A stretch of 64,000 nucleotides of DNA from Hetaerina americana. Lineage: Eukaryota > Arthropoda > Insecta > Odonata > Calopterygidae. The notes below the pieces were generated by a model. The model was not told where the DNA came from and made no database searches. It saw nothing but the letters and a program-made list of their open reading frames with translations. This document shows, one piece after another, positions 21,116 through 32,086 of the stretch; position 1 is the stretch's first letter; each line of letters starts with the position of its first letter. The DNA lies in the NCBI GenBank assembly GCA_022747635.1, contig JAKTNV010000009.1, forward strand, positions 880,501-944,500, given 5' to 3'. Both the position numbers and the translations under genes were made by a program.

Positions 21116-22320
21116 GCGGGCGAAATCCCATTCATGTCTCCTCTGCACACTTGTATTAGTTTGATCATGCACTCGAAAAATGTTAATCACACGAAAGAAG
21201 TACTTACATGCAACAAATTTCAATAAGAGGATACTTATATTCAAATCATGCTACAGAAATGCTAAAAATATGGGTGCATTAAATAAAAAGAATAACATGC
21301 AGGATATTGACCAATAGATACACTACCAATCCTAATTATCTCCAATTGCGATTACTGTCATATCTATTTTGATCTCTAATTGTTCGAGGAAAAAACAACA
21401 CTTTATATCTATCCGTTCTACAGTAAATCTCCCTGATTGTACGTCGATTATCTGCTCTACCTGTAAGTAATTCGGGGTCCGCAATATGTCCTTAACATCC
21501 TAAGATAAGTAATCCGTCTCAAATTTACGCAGTAACCTTAACCAGTATTAAAGCCTTCGATCAACTAGTTGCTGGTCGATGAAAGATTAAGAGTGCCTGT
21601 CAAGGGGTAATCATTAAGAGCGTGGATGTATGAGTGTGAAAAGATATGATGAGTAGAGATATAAAGACAAGGGAATATGTGAATCAGATCAAATTTGACT
21701 ATTTTCCTTCTTGGTTCCTACGACGAAAATACCTGTACCTTAAATGACATCCTATTCGTGTGAGGGCACAATATATTTCGGATATAATTCAGGGCGACTA
21801 ACATGTTGTCGCTGAAAATTTCATGAAATCAATATGAACATTCACATAACTAATTCTAAAACCATTGCAATGAAATGAATTTGTGATTGTAGGAGAGGAA
21901 AGGTGATTGGGTGGCGATATGTAAGGAAGACAATGCACAAAACTCAGAATATGTGGGAGAAATCTGATATGTAAACTGATCACGATGGACATTGAACACG
22001 ATCTGGAAAATGAAGGAAGAGAGAGAGAGAGAGACTGTCGACGGGGAGAGAAGGAAGTAGTGGCCTACGAATGATGGGATGGTCAATGCGTCAACAGAGG
22101 AAGTATGTATTTTTATCAGAATCCCTGAGGATTATTTTACCGTTTAAATTAGTGTAGACATTTAGCCAAGTAATAAACACTGATTTAGAATTTGTTCCTT
22201 CCAGAGAATAAGAAGGAAATATCTCTCGAGTTACCCAGTGAAATAACCCTTTTGTGAAGAAACAAAGATTCCTACGCTGCAATAAAAAACGGAAAACCCT
22301 AAACCTTGCATAACTTGTCT
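21116..22320. other. No recognisable feature
   Basis: AT-rich, with a short GA tract at about 22018-22033. No gene or repeat recognised. Confidence 0.4.
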
Positions 22321-22321
22321 C

Positions 22322-22632
22322 CGGGGGATCGAGATGGTGCGGGGGCTAACGTACTGGCTCCCCACCCTGAGGGCGCGGGTTCAAATCCCGGCGGTGTTGA
22401 ATATTTTTCAGAGGTATCTCGATCCCTACTTGAGGTGCTTTGTGGAGGGCACTTCGAGTGAGTACGCCTGTGCGTACGTCTGTCGGATGGGACGTTAAAC
22501 TGCGGACCCCTTGGCGCCTTTCGTAAAGAGTAGGCTAATGCCGACGCCGGGTTTCTCTCCACCCTTCATCCTTTCCTGTCCATCCCTTATGGCGCAAATG
22601 ACCTTAGCTGTCGGTCGCCTCCCCTCAAAACT
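22322..22632 (+). repeat. tRNA-derived SINE S1, plus copy
   Basis: A-box-like GGTGCGGGGGCTAACGTACT and B-box-like GCGGGTTCAAATCCCG mark the tRNA-like head at 22334-22392. The body has GTCGGATGGGACGTTAAACT and GGTTTCTCTCCACCCTTCAT, and the tail is an ACT repeat. This is the best preserved of the three S1 copies. Confidence 0.85.
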
Positions 22633-22642
22633 ACTACTACTA

Positions 22643-22973
22643 CAACTTGTCTCCTCGGGGGGTAGAGTGTTTTGTGGTGCATGTTCATGTGGTGGTGGTG
22701 TTTCACATTCTTTCTTGTTGTGTCCTGGCTTGAGTGTTGTAGGATGACTTTCGTGCTGCATTCTGGGGTGCAGTTTTTTGTTGGTTTGTGGTATATGTGT
22801 TTCATGAGTGTTGGATGAAGGGATTTTTGGATGAGTGGGTGTGCTGCTGTGGGTGCAATTTTCCATGTTGTAGTTTTGCATGTGATATTGTTCCTTTTTA
22901 CGGTTGGTGACCTAAAACCCCCCGCTAAACGCCCCTTTGGTAGCTTGTGGGGTATTATGTCGATGTAGATGTA
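22643..22973 (+). mobile_element. CR1-B 3' UTR fragment
   Basis: Runs from GTCTCCTCGGGGGGTAGAGT to the terminal hairpin and a GATGTAGATGTA tail at 22973. It starts directly after the S1 tail and is a severely 5'-truncated insertion. Confidence 0.88.
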
Positions 22974-23043
22974 ATCAGTGAGTAAAATGGCACAATAAAA
23001 TACTTCAACACTTGCGGATATATTAATTCTCGAAAAAACCTTG

Positions 23044-23250
23044 AGTTATTTATTTATTTATCTATCGACTTAATTGGGCGAGTTTGAGACTAGTAGTCCC
23101 TTCTTCCACCTATCCCTACATTACAGACATTGTATTGAAGACAGTCACATGCAACCAAGCCCTAGATGGAGAAAAATCCACCTAGGCGGGAATCGAACCC
23201 GCGACCTTTGGGATAGTAGGCGAGGAGGTTACCCAGCCGCCACCAGGTGA
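23044..23250 (-). repeat. tRNA-derived SINE S4, minus copy
   Basis: The reverse complement of 23178-23250 reads like a tRNA, with a B box GCGGGTTCGATTCCCGC and an upstream A-box-like segment. A TTTATT repeat at 23044-23062 would be its 3' tail. No second copy is seen in the window. Confidence 0.7.
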
Positions 23251-23339
23251 TAAATAAGCGAAAATGACGCGAAATTATCTCCTGTTACTGATAAAATAAA
23301 CTACAGCATGATAATGCATACTTTTTCCGGCTACATTCG

Positions 23340-23830
23340 CCAACTTCTCCTTAGAACCAATTGTTAATTAAATTACCGACACGAGCAGCAGCATGCTCGG
23401 TACATGTGCCATTAATACCCCAATAGATTATTTCAAACATGGACATAGCTGAAGGAGCTATTTTAGTCAAAATGAAAACTAAGTTCGACAGAGGCAATTA
23501 AAAGAAAATGAAGCATATCCTTAAGCATAATGAAGTGTTCAATAAAGGGTGCTTCAATGGCTTTCGGGAGAATTTAAAATTTGAACCAATACCATCCTCT
23601 TTGGAAGCTCACAGCGCTGACACAAAACTCACTTGGATAAAGTTTCAAAACACTACACGTGACGGGAGAGAGATGTTTATTCCATTGAAATTCCGACGCG
23701 AAAATAATAAACCACGATGGAGGAACTGAGAGGTCAGAACTACGTCAGAGTGGCAAAGAAATGTTGGCTAAAATTTAAAAAAAAACGGAGTTTTTCAGGT
23801 AATAAGGAATATGCATTAAACACGTCGTAA
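23340..23830 (+). pseudogene. Divergent CR1 (family C) EN-RT connector remnant
   Basis: The reading FNGFRENLK, then FIPLKFRRENNKPRWRN and EVRTTSEWQR, follows the spacing of the CR1-A connector (FNGLREYLK, YIPSKLK, RWYNGEVR). LLRTNC-like sequence at about 23350 also matches CR1-A. Heavily decayed. Confidence 0.65.
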
Positions 23831-23860
23831 AGTAAGAAGGTCGAGGAAACACCAAAAAAT

Positions 23861-24337
23861 ATATCGCTCATGGCTTACGAACCCGAAGTGGGCTCAGGTG
23901 CTTTTGCAAATTACCCAAATTAAATTTTTAATGCATGTTTGAGCTAATATTTCTGCATGTGCTGCTGTTGCAGCTTTAGAGGTATTGTCTACACGTAGAT
24001 ATAACCGCGGCAACAAGACCAAATTACTACAAATATATCAGAAGAGGTTTAAGGGATTCCAAATGCGCCCAAAGTGTCCCGCGAGAGATTAACCAAAAGT
24101 TACGGCAGGGATAGCTAACAACCGAAGTGGTGTCGAAATCAACTAGATATCCACAGTCAATCAACCGAAGTCAATGCCTATAGTCAATCCCTATTCAATC
24201 AACTAATTTACAAATGTGTGATATGTCCCATGAGAAAAACACTGTTCAGAGAATGATTTCCAGGATTATGCGGTATTCGTCCGTGGAGGATACTGAAAAT
24301 CTTAAATGGATCTCTTAAATGGCCAAAATTCTCATTC
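23861..24337. other. No recognisable feature
   Basis: AT-rich sequence before the tail of E6. Confidence 0.4.
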
Positions 24338-25559
24338 ATTTACATCTACATCTACATAATACCCCGAAAGCCGTCGTAAGGGCGTGTGGCGGGGGGTGTT
24401 AGGTCACAAACCGTAAAAAGGAACAGTACCACATGCAAAACAACAACATGAAAAATTACACCCACAGCAGCGCACACACTCATGAAAAAAAACCTTCATC
24501 CAACACTCATGCAAACACATACCGAAAAACAACAAAAAACTGCACCCCAGGATGCAGCACGAAAGCCATCCTACAACAATGAAGCCAGGACACAACAAGC
24601 AAGAATGTGAAACACCACCACCACATGAACATGCACCACAAAACACTCTACCCCCCGAAGAGACTGTAAATATCAGGGAATCCGACCCAACGTTGCAGGT
24701 AGCAGGAATTTCCCCCCGCGGAGAGGGACGAGGGATTGAAAGGGAAACTTAAAAACAGATGAACAAAACACGAATGAGGTCTTTCGGAAAGAATAAGTTA
24801 TAATAACAAAACACACAGGGTTAGTGGAAGAACATGCATCTAAGTAGACCTAATTATTCCCTAGCCACTGAGGGTGGCAAGTGGAATTTTTTCTATCTAT
24901 AACCCTGCAGTTGCTATCCCGTATTGCCCGTGGGAAGGAGTCCTTGAGTCGGCTAGTTCTGGCATCTATTTCCCGAATTTTATATGCATGATTCAAGCAA
25001 TCTATGTACGTAGGAGTAAGAATAATTTGCGAGACCTCGGTGCTGAAACCTGCGGATCCAAATTTATTTAAAAATTTCAATCTTGCATTGAATCGTCTTT
25101 CAGCCAATGATTCCCACCCCAAATCCATGACTACTTCGGTGACGCTTTGTGTCTCATCGTAAGAATTTTTTACAAAACGGGCTGTTTGGCTTTGAACCTT
25201 CTCAATATCCCGAATGAGACCTTCTTCACTCGGATCCCACACGGTTTTCCAAATCTTAGGTACTTTGCGCTCTGTGAGGGATTTGTTAAATATAAATTCA
25301 AGGTACGGGGCAATGTTTGGAGCTAAATATTTATCACCCTAGCTGGTATATTTTCGGGACCCGGGGATTTGTTGGGATTAATCTCATTAAGCAATTTTGG
25401 AATTCTTTGTTGGTCCACTGTTATTTTTCCATGGGTGGAGTATGTATTGTTTCTTGGAGAAGTGCGGTGGCAACATCATTCGAGAAAACGGTTTGGAAGA
25501 ATGAATTTAGGATGTTAGCTTTACCCTGACTGTCTGTTTGAATGATATTGGTAAGTAAT

Positions 25560-25611
25560 GGGAGTAAACAAACCGTGGCTTGCCTTAAGCAAGCCACGGT
25601 TTGTTTACTCC
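25560..25611. repeat. Snap-back hairpin within ORF2 (E6)
   Basis: GGGAGTAAACAAACCGTGGC and its reverse complement are separated by a few bases. Same structure and position as in E4. Confidence 0.85.
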
Positions 25612-26900
25612 TATTTACTTCCCTAACATAAGACCAGAAAGCTTTGGGGTCAGTGTCCAAGTGCTCGCAAAGTACTTTGCGTTTTAAGTCCAGTAAGGCG
25701 CTACGTAACTGTGTTTTGGTTTCAATTTTAGAGGATCTATATGTGTCCCATAATTGTTTATTCTCAGGGGATGATAGGTTCACGCCTGCCGTCTTTACCT
25801 TGGAGTGGATCATACTATGCTTTCGAAGGGCTTTTCTAGCGTCTTTATTGTACCAGCTGGGGTCGAGATTTGCTTTCACGTATTTTATAGGGATGAAATC
25901 TATGATGCCTTTTTGCATAATATTGACAAACGCTCTCTAAGTATCTTCAGCGGTGGCATGATTTAGGCGGGTTTTGAACTCGGGTAGTGAAGAGTTTAAT
26001 TGATTGGCAAAAGTTTCAAAGTCTGGTTTATGGTAACTATAAATTTTCTTTTTTGTTTAACAATCTTTTTTTTCTTTTTCCAAGTGGATCTTAACTGCTG
26101 TATGGTCACTGAAGCCCTCGTCAGTTGATACCCTAATAATACGTTCAGGCGTGTTTGTAATAAATAGGTCCAATATGTTCTTTCCGAGGGTGGGCATGCG
26201 AACTGCTTGATGGAGGGAGTTTCTTTGAACCAATTATATCATGGAATTGCAAGATTGCTGTCACAATCCATACCAGGGAGGTTAAAGTCGCCACCAATTA
26301 TGGTGATGCTGTTACTATTTTTGCGTGTAAAATTGTAAATTTGATCATTGACAATATGAAGTATTTTCAAATCTGAGTCTTGAGGTCTGTAGAAAGAGCA
26401 TTAATTTATGTTGGGTTGATTGGTCCGTATTAAAGTGCACCAAAAACTTTCTATGTTATTATTTTGAAATGAAACTTGCCTGCTTTCAAAATGACTTTTC
26501 ACTGCCACGAAAACCCCTCCTCCAGGTCTTGTATCTCTATCGTGTCGGTAAACTTTGAAATCTATTGGGAAAATTTCTTGGTCGTTTATGTCATTGCACA
26601 GCCAACTCTCTGTGCCTAATACTATATCATCGGAACGAGTTTGGATAATGTGTTTGAGATCCGCTGTTTGGTGTTTGACGCTTCTGCAATTTATAGCAAG
26701 TATAGTTAAATTATATTTATTTTGAATAACGTCCTTATTTTTGACTTGCTGTAATTTAGGACGCCTTTTTGGGGAAGTGCGTGTCACATTCCTTTCTAAA
26801 TAAATGCCAGGGTTTTCGGTGATTTTTATATTTTTATTAATAATATTATACACGCTAGCCCCAGATGTTACCGACCCACTAAATGACCTGCCCTCTATCC

Positions 26901-26907
26901 TAAAAAA
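26901..26907 (-). promoter_or_regulatory. Candidate -1 frameshift heptamer (E6)
   Basis: The plus strand reads TAAAAAA, so the minus strand is T-TTT-TTA in the ORF1 phase, two codons before the ORF1 stop. Same context as in E10. Confidence 0.5.
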
Positions 26908-27062
26908 GGCCTACACTGGTCGAGTATCCTATCCGCCAGCTTACTCGCCGCTTCCGCCGTGTAATGGAGCCCAGATCGGTTAAGGAGAGTCCTGCATGAT
27001 CCTGCAGTCCAATTTATACCAGGGAGGTTAAGGTGCCACCAATTATGTTGATGCTGTTATTT

Positions 27063-28004
27063 TATTTACGTGTTATTTATCGTATTATCGTTTATCCGTG
27101 GAAACTAAAATAGCCGGATAGAATAACAGAGGGAAACTCAATGTCAAGAGTGGGAAATCAGGAGAGTAATTGTTTTCCCGCCATTTTTTAAGTTGCCGTG
27201 AAAAATGCTGCCGCTTCACTTTTGGGCGAAGAGAGCCATCTGGTCGAAAGTGACCTCTGCAACGCGAATAGCTCCCGGCTTCTTCCCTAGCCACAAGTTA
27301 TTCGCAGTAAGAAGGAGCGAGCGAGGCAAGTAAACGGAGATTAAAAGCGGAACGAAAGCAACGCAGCACGACGGTGGAAGATTTTTGGGACTGGATCTTA
27401 ACATAGCCCGGGGGTCGCGCATACCTGGCCGGCCTCCAAACGAGGGAAGATACTACTCAAGAAAATCACTGGATTCGACGCCTTTGCTTTCCCTCTCGTG
27501 CGCAGGTGGAATTATTCCGATAACTTCAAGATCAATCCAGACGCAAGTTAACCACTCTGAGAATTAAAGTACTAGTTAGGTGTGTGGTGAATGCTTCGTG
27601 ACTCCCTAGTTTCAACCTTTGGTACTACAGTGGCACCGAAAAAATTATGCAAAATATTTCGACCGAAATTATTAATGCAAAATACTCAAATGCCATTTTT
27701 TAGTCTTTCTCTTTGCTCGGGACCTCCTTTGTGGGATTTGACATTATCTTAGTGATGCTCCATTAGATTATGAGAAATGTCCCAAGGGATGGTTTTCCGC
27801 TTGTACAGGATGTTCTAGACGGGCAGAGAGGAGTTTGACGATGAGGAATGCCCATCAACTACAAAGTGTGCAATGAAAATATGCAAGAAGTGAGATACAT
27901 GCTTAATTCCCATTGACCCCCAAGTGCCAGGTTCTCAGCAGACGAGTCAACATCCACTGCTCCAAAAATATACTCATGAACCATCACCAGGGTCCCATTT
28001 CACC
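27063..28004. other. Mostly unrecognised; possible mariner scrap at 27775-27900
   Basis: No gene is seen. At about 27790-27890 the plus strand reads FRLYRMF-stop-TGREEFDDEECPST, which loosely resembles the N-terminal mariner region (GRE-x-x-x-DDE-x-x-GRPST). This is weak. Confidence 0.35.
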
Positions 28005-28302
28005 ACCCTTAATCTCCTAAACAAAACACCGGAACCTTTCCACTCACTACCAATGACTAGGCCTGCATTGTCACCCGCGCACGGCTTATCGCCCCCTCCC
28101 ACCCATTTTTCCCTGGCCACCAAAGCAACTCAAATCCCTAAAATGACCATTCCCCACACCCCCATCCTAACCGACTTTTCACCACAACTGCTTTCCCTCC
28201 CCCTTTTGCCCGTCATACTACACACAGTATATATATAAGTCACCACACAAGAGACGGCATCATTCTTTCTCTGAATAGTTTCTGAGCTTGATGGTCTCAG
28301 CT
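28005..28302 (+). repeat. Interspersed repeat X, copy 1
   Basis: AACAAAACACCGGAACCTTT, GGCTTATCGCCCCCTCC and TGACCATTCCCCACAC are shared, in order, with 43840-44120. C-rich on this strand, with a TATATATAA near 28230. It could be a PLE long-terminal-type segment, since the second copy lies among PLE pieces, but this is unproven. Confidence 0.6.
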
Positions 28303-28485
28303 TTCTACATCTACGTCTACATAATACCCCGCAAGCCGCCGCAAGGGCGTGTGGCGGGGGGTGATAGGTCACCAACCGTAAAAGGAAAAATACCTGATGC
28401 AAAAAAACAACACGGAAAATCACACCCACAGCAGCGCACACACTCATGCAAAAATCCCTTCATCCAATACTCATGCAAACACATA

Positions 28486-29818
28486 CTACCTTGATCAAAA
28501 AGTTCCCGGAATAACCACCGTGTGGCGCTCCCATCGTTCCGATTTGAGTTCTGTTTTTTTTGTTAAATTGGTACATCTGTTGTTGATATTCCCTTTAAAT
28601 CTTAGTGTCATAACTTGACATTTGCAAAAGTTACGTAGCCAAGAGTACATCTATCTCTGCGTGTGTTGGCGATTTTTTACAATTTCAGAAATGGATTTAA
28701 ATTTGCAACAACGAACTTGTATTAAATTTTGCGTAAAAAACGGATTTAGTGGCGCACGGACGTTGGAAATGTTGGAAAAGTGTTTCGGCAACGATTCTCT
28801 AAAAAAAAACGGTCGTTTACCAGTGGCACGAGCGGTTCAGAAGTGGTCGTGAGTCAATCGAAGATGATGAACGCAGTGGCAGACCATCGACATCGAAAGT
28901 CGGTGAAAAAATTGATAAAGTAAAAGAAATGTTGGTCAATAACCGCAAATTAACCATCAGAGAAATAGCGGAGGACTTGAACATTGCCTATGGATCCGCC
29001 CAAGACATTGTGGTTAATGATTTGGGTTTCCGTCGTGTAGCAGCAAAGTTGGTGCCAAAAGACCTCAATTTCATGCAAAAAAGAGACCGTGTTGACGTCG
29101 CAAAAGACATGATTTGCGAGGCTGAATCCGATCCCACATTCATCAAAAGGATCATTACTGGAGACGAGACGTGGGTTTATGAGTACGACACGCAATCCAG
29201 ACATCAGGCAAGTGAATGGCGTTCACCAAATGAGCCGAGACCAAAAAAACCACGTCGTTTTCAGTCAAAAAAGAAGGCAATGCTGACGGTTTTCATGGAT
29301 TACAACGGTGTAGTGCATCATGAATTTTTGCCAGAAGGCCAGACAGTAAACAAAGAGTATTATTTGGGCGTTATGAGACGTTTGCGTGAAGCAATTCGCC
29401 GAAAGAGACCAGAAATGTGGGCAGAAAACTCGTGGATTTTGCACCATGATAACGCACCGTCGCACAGTGCTATCATTATTCGTAATTTTTTGACGAAAAA
29501 TGCAAGAAATACCATCCAACAGCCACCGAATTCACCTGATTTGGCTCCCTGTAACTTCTTTCTGTTCAATCGAGTTAAAAAACCATTACGGGGAACGGGT
29601 TTTAGCAGCCGAGAGGAAGTAATGGAAAAATCGCAGGAAGCACTGATGGACATACCGAAAACCGAATATAAAAAATGTTTCGAGGATTGGATCAAGCGCT
29701 GGCATAAGTGTGTTGCAGTCGATAGGGATTACTTTGAAGGGGACAATATAGATTTAGATGAATAAACTTGTATTTTTAATTTTATGAATAAATTCCAGGA
29801 AATTTTTGATCAAGGTAG
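28486..29818 (+). mobile_element. mariner DNA transposon, 1,333 bp, nonautonomous by mutation
   Basis: Terminal inverted repeats begin CTACCTTGATCAAAAAG at 28486 and end at 29818, with the right end reading TTTTTGATCAAGGTAG. TA duplications lie at 28484-28485 and 29819-29820. The transposase pseudogene lies inside. The element is inserted in the CR1-B E7 3' UTR. Confidence 0.95.
28691..29765 (+). pseudogene. mariner transposase with a frameshift and a third-Asp loss
   Basis: The start MDLNLQQRTC is at 28691. This enzyme family cuts and pastes the element at TA sites using a D,D34D triad. The N-terminal helix-turn-helix region is cut by a one-base shift in the A9 run at 28801-28809. The frame resumes as RESIEDDERSGRPSTSKVG and is open from 28929 to 29765. 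The first Asp lies in ITGDETWVYEYD and the second in HHDNAPSH. At the third, DLAPCDFF is expected but the codon AAC at 29553-29555 gives DLAPCNFF, spaced 34 residues after the second. Two independent defects make it inactive. The flanking TIRs are well preserved. Confidence 0.92.
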
Positions 29819-30150
29819 TATACCGCAAAACAACTAAAAAACTGCACCCCGTGATGCAGCACGAAAGCCATCCTACAACACGGAAGCCAGGACACAACAA
29901 GCAAGAAATTGAAACACCACATGAAAATGCACCACAAAACACTCTACCCCCAAAGAGTCTGTAAAGGGAATGGAATGCGACCCAACGTTGCAGGTAGCAG
30001 GAATTTCCCCCCGTGGAGAGGGACGAGAGATTGAAAGGAAAGAGACTTAAAAACAGATGAACGGAACACGAATGAGGTCATTCGGAAAGAATGGGTTATT
30101 ATAGCAAAACACATGAGGTTAGTGGAAGAGCATGCATTTAAATGCAACTA

Positions 30151-30702
30151 ATTATTTTTTAGACGCTGAGGGTGGCAAGTGGAATTTTTGCTATCTATAA
30201 CCCTGCAGTTGCTATCCCGTATTGTCCGTGGGAAGAAGGAGTCCTTGAGTCGGCTAGTTCTGGCATCTATTTCCCGAATTTTATATGCATGATCAAGGCG
30301 ACTAATGTATGTAGGAGTACGAATAATTTGCGAGACCTCGGTGCTGAAACATGCGGATCTAAATTTATTTAATAATTTCAATCTTGCATTGAATCGTCTC
30401 TCAGCCAATGATTCCCACCCCAAATCCATGAGCATTTCGGTGACGCTTTGCGTTTTATCGTAGGAATTTTTTACAAAACGGGCTGCCCGGCGTTGAACCT
30501 TCTCAATTTCCCGAATGAGACCTTTTTCACTCGGATCCCACACGCTGCATGCGTATTCTAAATGAGGCCTTACAAGAGCGTGGTAACAACGTTCCTTGAC
30601 CTTCGAGTCACTTTTGCCTACAATGCGTCTAATGAATCCCAATTTTTTATATGCTTGACCGCAGACTTTACGTATGTGAGTCCCCCAAGTTAAGTCTTTT
30701 GT
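30151..30702 (-). pseudogene. CR1-B ORF2 C-terminal fragment, copy E7
   Basis: Open from the TKDLTWG block through KKLGFIRRIVGKSD, PHLEYACSVWDPSEKG and FPRTIRDSN to the stop near 30148. The KKLGF version is intact (no TGA). It is fused in frame at 30703 to CR1-A-like codons, so the open frame is a chimera of two families. Confidence 0.85.
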
Positions 30703-30975
30703 GGGGGTCATAATAATGCCTTCGGTGTCATTGTTAAACTCGTTTGTTCTGAACCTTGCTAAAACTCTCAGTCTCTCTCGTTCTCTTCTCATCATAAGTG
30801 GCTCCGGGCATAATTCCTCAAAAAGATCTGTCACTCTCGCCCTCTTATAATAACGATTTTTCACGAGTATGGTGGATTTTCTCTGGACTTAATCTAATTA
30901 TGTTTGTCCAATTTTCTCCCAAGGATCCCAAGTATTTGCGGCATATTCCAAATGAGGAGACATTTCCCCACCACT
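30703..30975 (-). pseudogene. CR1-A-like ORF2 C-terminal fragment
   Basis: The minus strand reads PHLEYAANTWDPWEKI, then VQRKS, KNRYYKRARVTDLFEEL and FRTNEFNNDTEGIIM. It joins E7 at 30702/30703. E7 may have inserted into or recombined with this older copy. Confidence 0.8.
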
Positions 30976-31034
30976 TTCAGTATCATCGCTAAGAGACAAG
31001 CTTTCAATTAATGGATGTAAATTTAGATGGGTGC

Positions 31035-31400
31035 TTTTTTCCGCGATCATTCCGTGTTCCTTAATCGAAGTCCCCCATCTCACTATCATATTTTACCTTG
31101 CCTTACTTCGAGTTCCGGTCCCCAATAGCTATCAAATCTTTCCATTGAAGATCACTCTCAATTATTTCCTCTAACTTATCATATACCTTATTTTAATTCT
31201 TCCTCCTTTTGATTTCTTGGTGGAATGTGTAGCAGAACAATGACCAAGATCTCTTGGTTTAGCATTACTCCTACCAATATATCCTGCCATTCACCTGCTC
31301 TATATTTACTAAGCAAATTCCTAGCTTTCAATTGAATATTATTGCCCCCCATCACTGGCTCTCTACTCCTCCGCTCTATAGTATTCTATTACTATTGCTC
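31035..31400 (-). pseudogene. RTE-like LINE endonuclease remnant
   Basis: The minus strand reads SKYRAGEWQDILVG, EILVIVLLHIPPRNQKEEE, IIESDLQWKDLIAIGDRNSK and GTRNDRG. This follows the IGDFNxK-type block of EEP endonucleases; Phe is Arg here. It has stops. It is the only endonuclease piece of this LINE group in the window. Confidence 0.65.
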
Positions 31401-31429
31401 TAGTGATTCGCGCTATCCTAGAAACCAAA

Positions 31430-31719
31430 GTCACTTTAGAAATATTGAAAACATTGAATTTACAAGTCGGAGCAAAGTTAAACAATGCAAAGCTGTTAGG
31501 TATACTTTAAGGTGCATGTGTATGTAAGATGTAGTTTGAGTGTTTGCACGTGTGTGGGGAGTAAGTGTTCTTGCATGAATGTATGCCATGTTTTTTTGTG
31601 GATGTATGAATTTGTGGTTATTGCACGCGGTTTTTTTTCTTTTCTAAATCACGGGTGGTGTCCTAACACCCCCCGCCACACGCCCTTGCGGCGGCTTGCG
31701 GGGTATTAAGTAGATGTAG
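31430..31719 (+). mobile_element. CR1-A 3' UTR fragment (E8)
   Basis: GAATTTACAAGTCGGAGCAA through TGCATGAATGTATGCCATGT to the terminal hairpin (about 31665-31705) and AAGTAGATGTAGA tail matches the CR1-A 3' UTR of E1 and E9. Confidence 0.88.
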
Positions 31720-31818
31720 AACCCTTCTTCCTTGCACTATTCCTCATACTCCATGCCTCCAGTGGAACCAGTTCCGAAGGAGAAGTTATAGGATCACTAA
31801 AATCGACTTGGACTTGGA

Positions 31819-31967
31819 GACACATTTAAAAGAACACTCACACGGTAAATTGTTCGAGCTTTCGGCCCTCTCAGAGGCCTTCTTCAAGAGAGACTCTCTT
31901 GAAGAAGGCCTGTGAGAGGGCCGAAAGCTCGAACAATTTACCGTGTGAGTGTTCTTTTAAATGTGTC
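31819..31967. repeat. 149-bp near-perfect palindrome, PLE-terminal type, hammerhead-like
   Basis: The arms are about 74 bp with one mismatch seen. The right arm contains TTGAAGA, then AGGCC...GGGCC, then GAAAGCTC (31899-31930), a hammerhead-ribozyme-like order with the first C replaced by T. PLE terminal sequences are known to carry hammerhead motifs; a PLE coding scrap lies 300 bp downstream. Confidence 0.6.
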
Positions 31968-31995
31968 TATTCTTTTCTATTTGTGTTATATTGTG

Positions 31996-32004
31996 TCAGC
32001 CCAT

Positions 32005-32086
<82 letters not shown>
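31996..32086. repeat. TA microsatellite
   Basis: A long TA tract bounded by CCCATTATATATATAA and ATAATGGGTTGCC. Confidence 0.95.

Larger units (their letters stand above)
24850..26907 (-). pseudogene. CR1-B ORF2, copy E6 (RT core deleted)
   Basis: The EN is open from the ORF1 border through NCRSVKHQ, GTESWLCND, GGGVFVAVKSHF and a short run of later blocks (26401-26853), then decays. The connector (PSWYNKDARKALRKH) lies at 25421-25918. The palm motifs FLDF and FADD are gone. The first 50 or so codons upstream of the EN are open and lack an ATG, as in E10. An inverted repeat at 25560-25611 interrupts the connector, matching E4. Confidence 0.85.
24338..27062 (-). mobile_element. CR1-B non-LTR retrotransposon, copy E6, internally deleted
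   Basis: The 3' hairpin and tail lie at 24338-24405, the 3' UTR runs to about 24860, the RT end to 25242, and the RT start, connector and EN from 25243 to 26860. The 3' end of ORF1 lies at about 26900-27003. A second copy of part of the EN (27004-27062, compare 26270-26325) is appended. At 25242/25243 the WDPSEEG block is fused to KVPKIWKT, deleting about 1 kb of RT core. Confidence 0.88.
28303..30702 (-). mobile_element. CR1-B copy E7, split by a mariner
   Basis: The 3' tail and hairpin are at 28303-28375. The 3' UTR runs to 28485, is interrupted by the mariner at 28486-29818, and resumes at 29821. The ORF2 C-terminal part lies at 30148-30702, ending at TKDLTWG, where CR1-A-like sequence replaces it. 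Removing the mariner and one TA restores a CACATATACCGC-type sequence like that at 17490-17505. Confidence 0.9.

Noticed and set aside
23178..23250. Possible tRNA gene on the minus strand
   Set aside because: Good B box, but the anticodon arm is irregular and a repeat tail lies downstream, so SINE is more likely.
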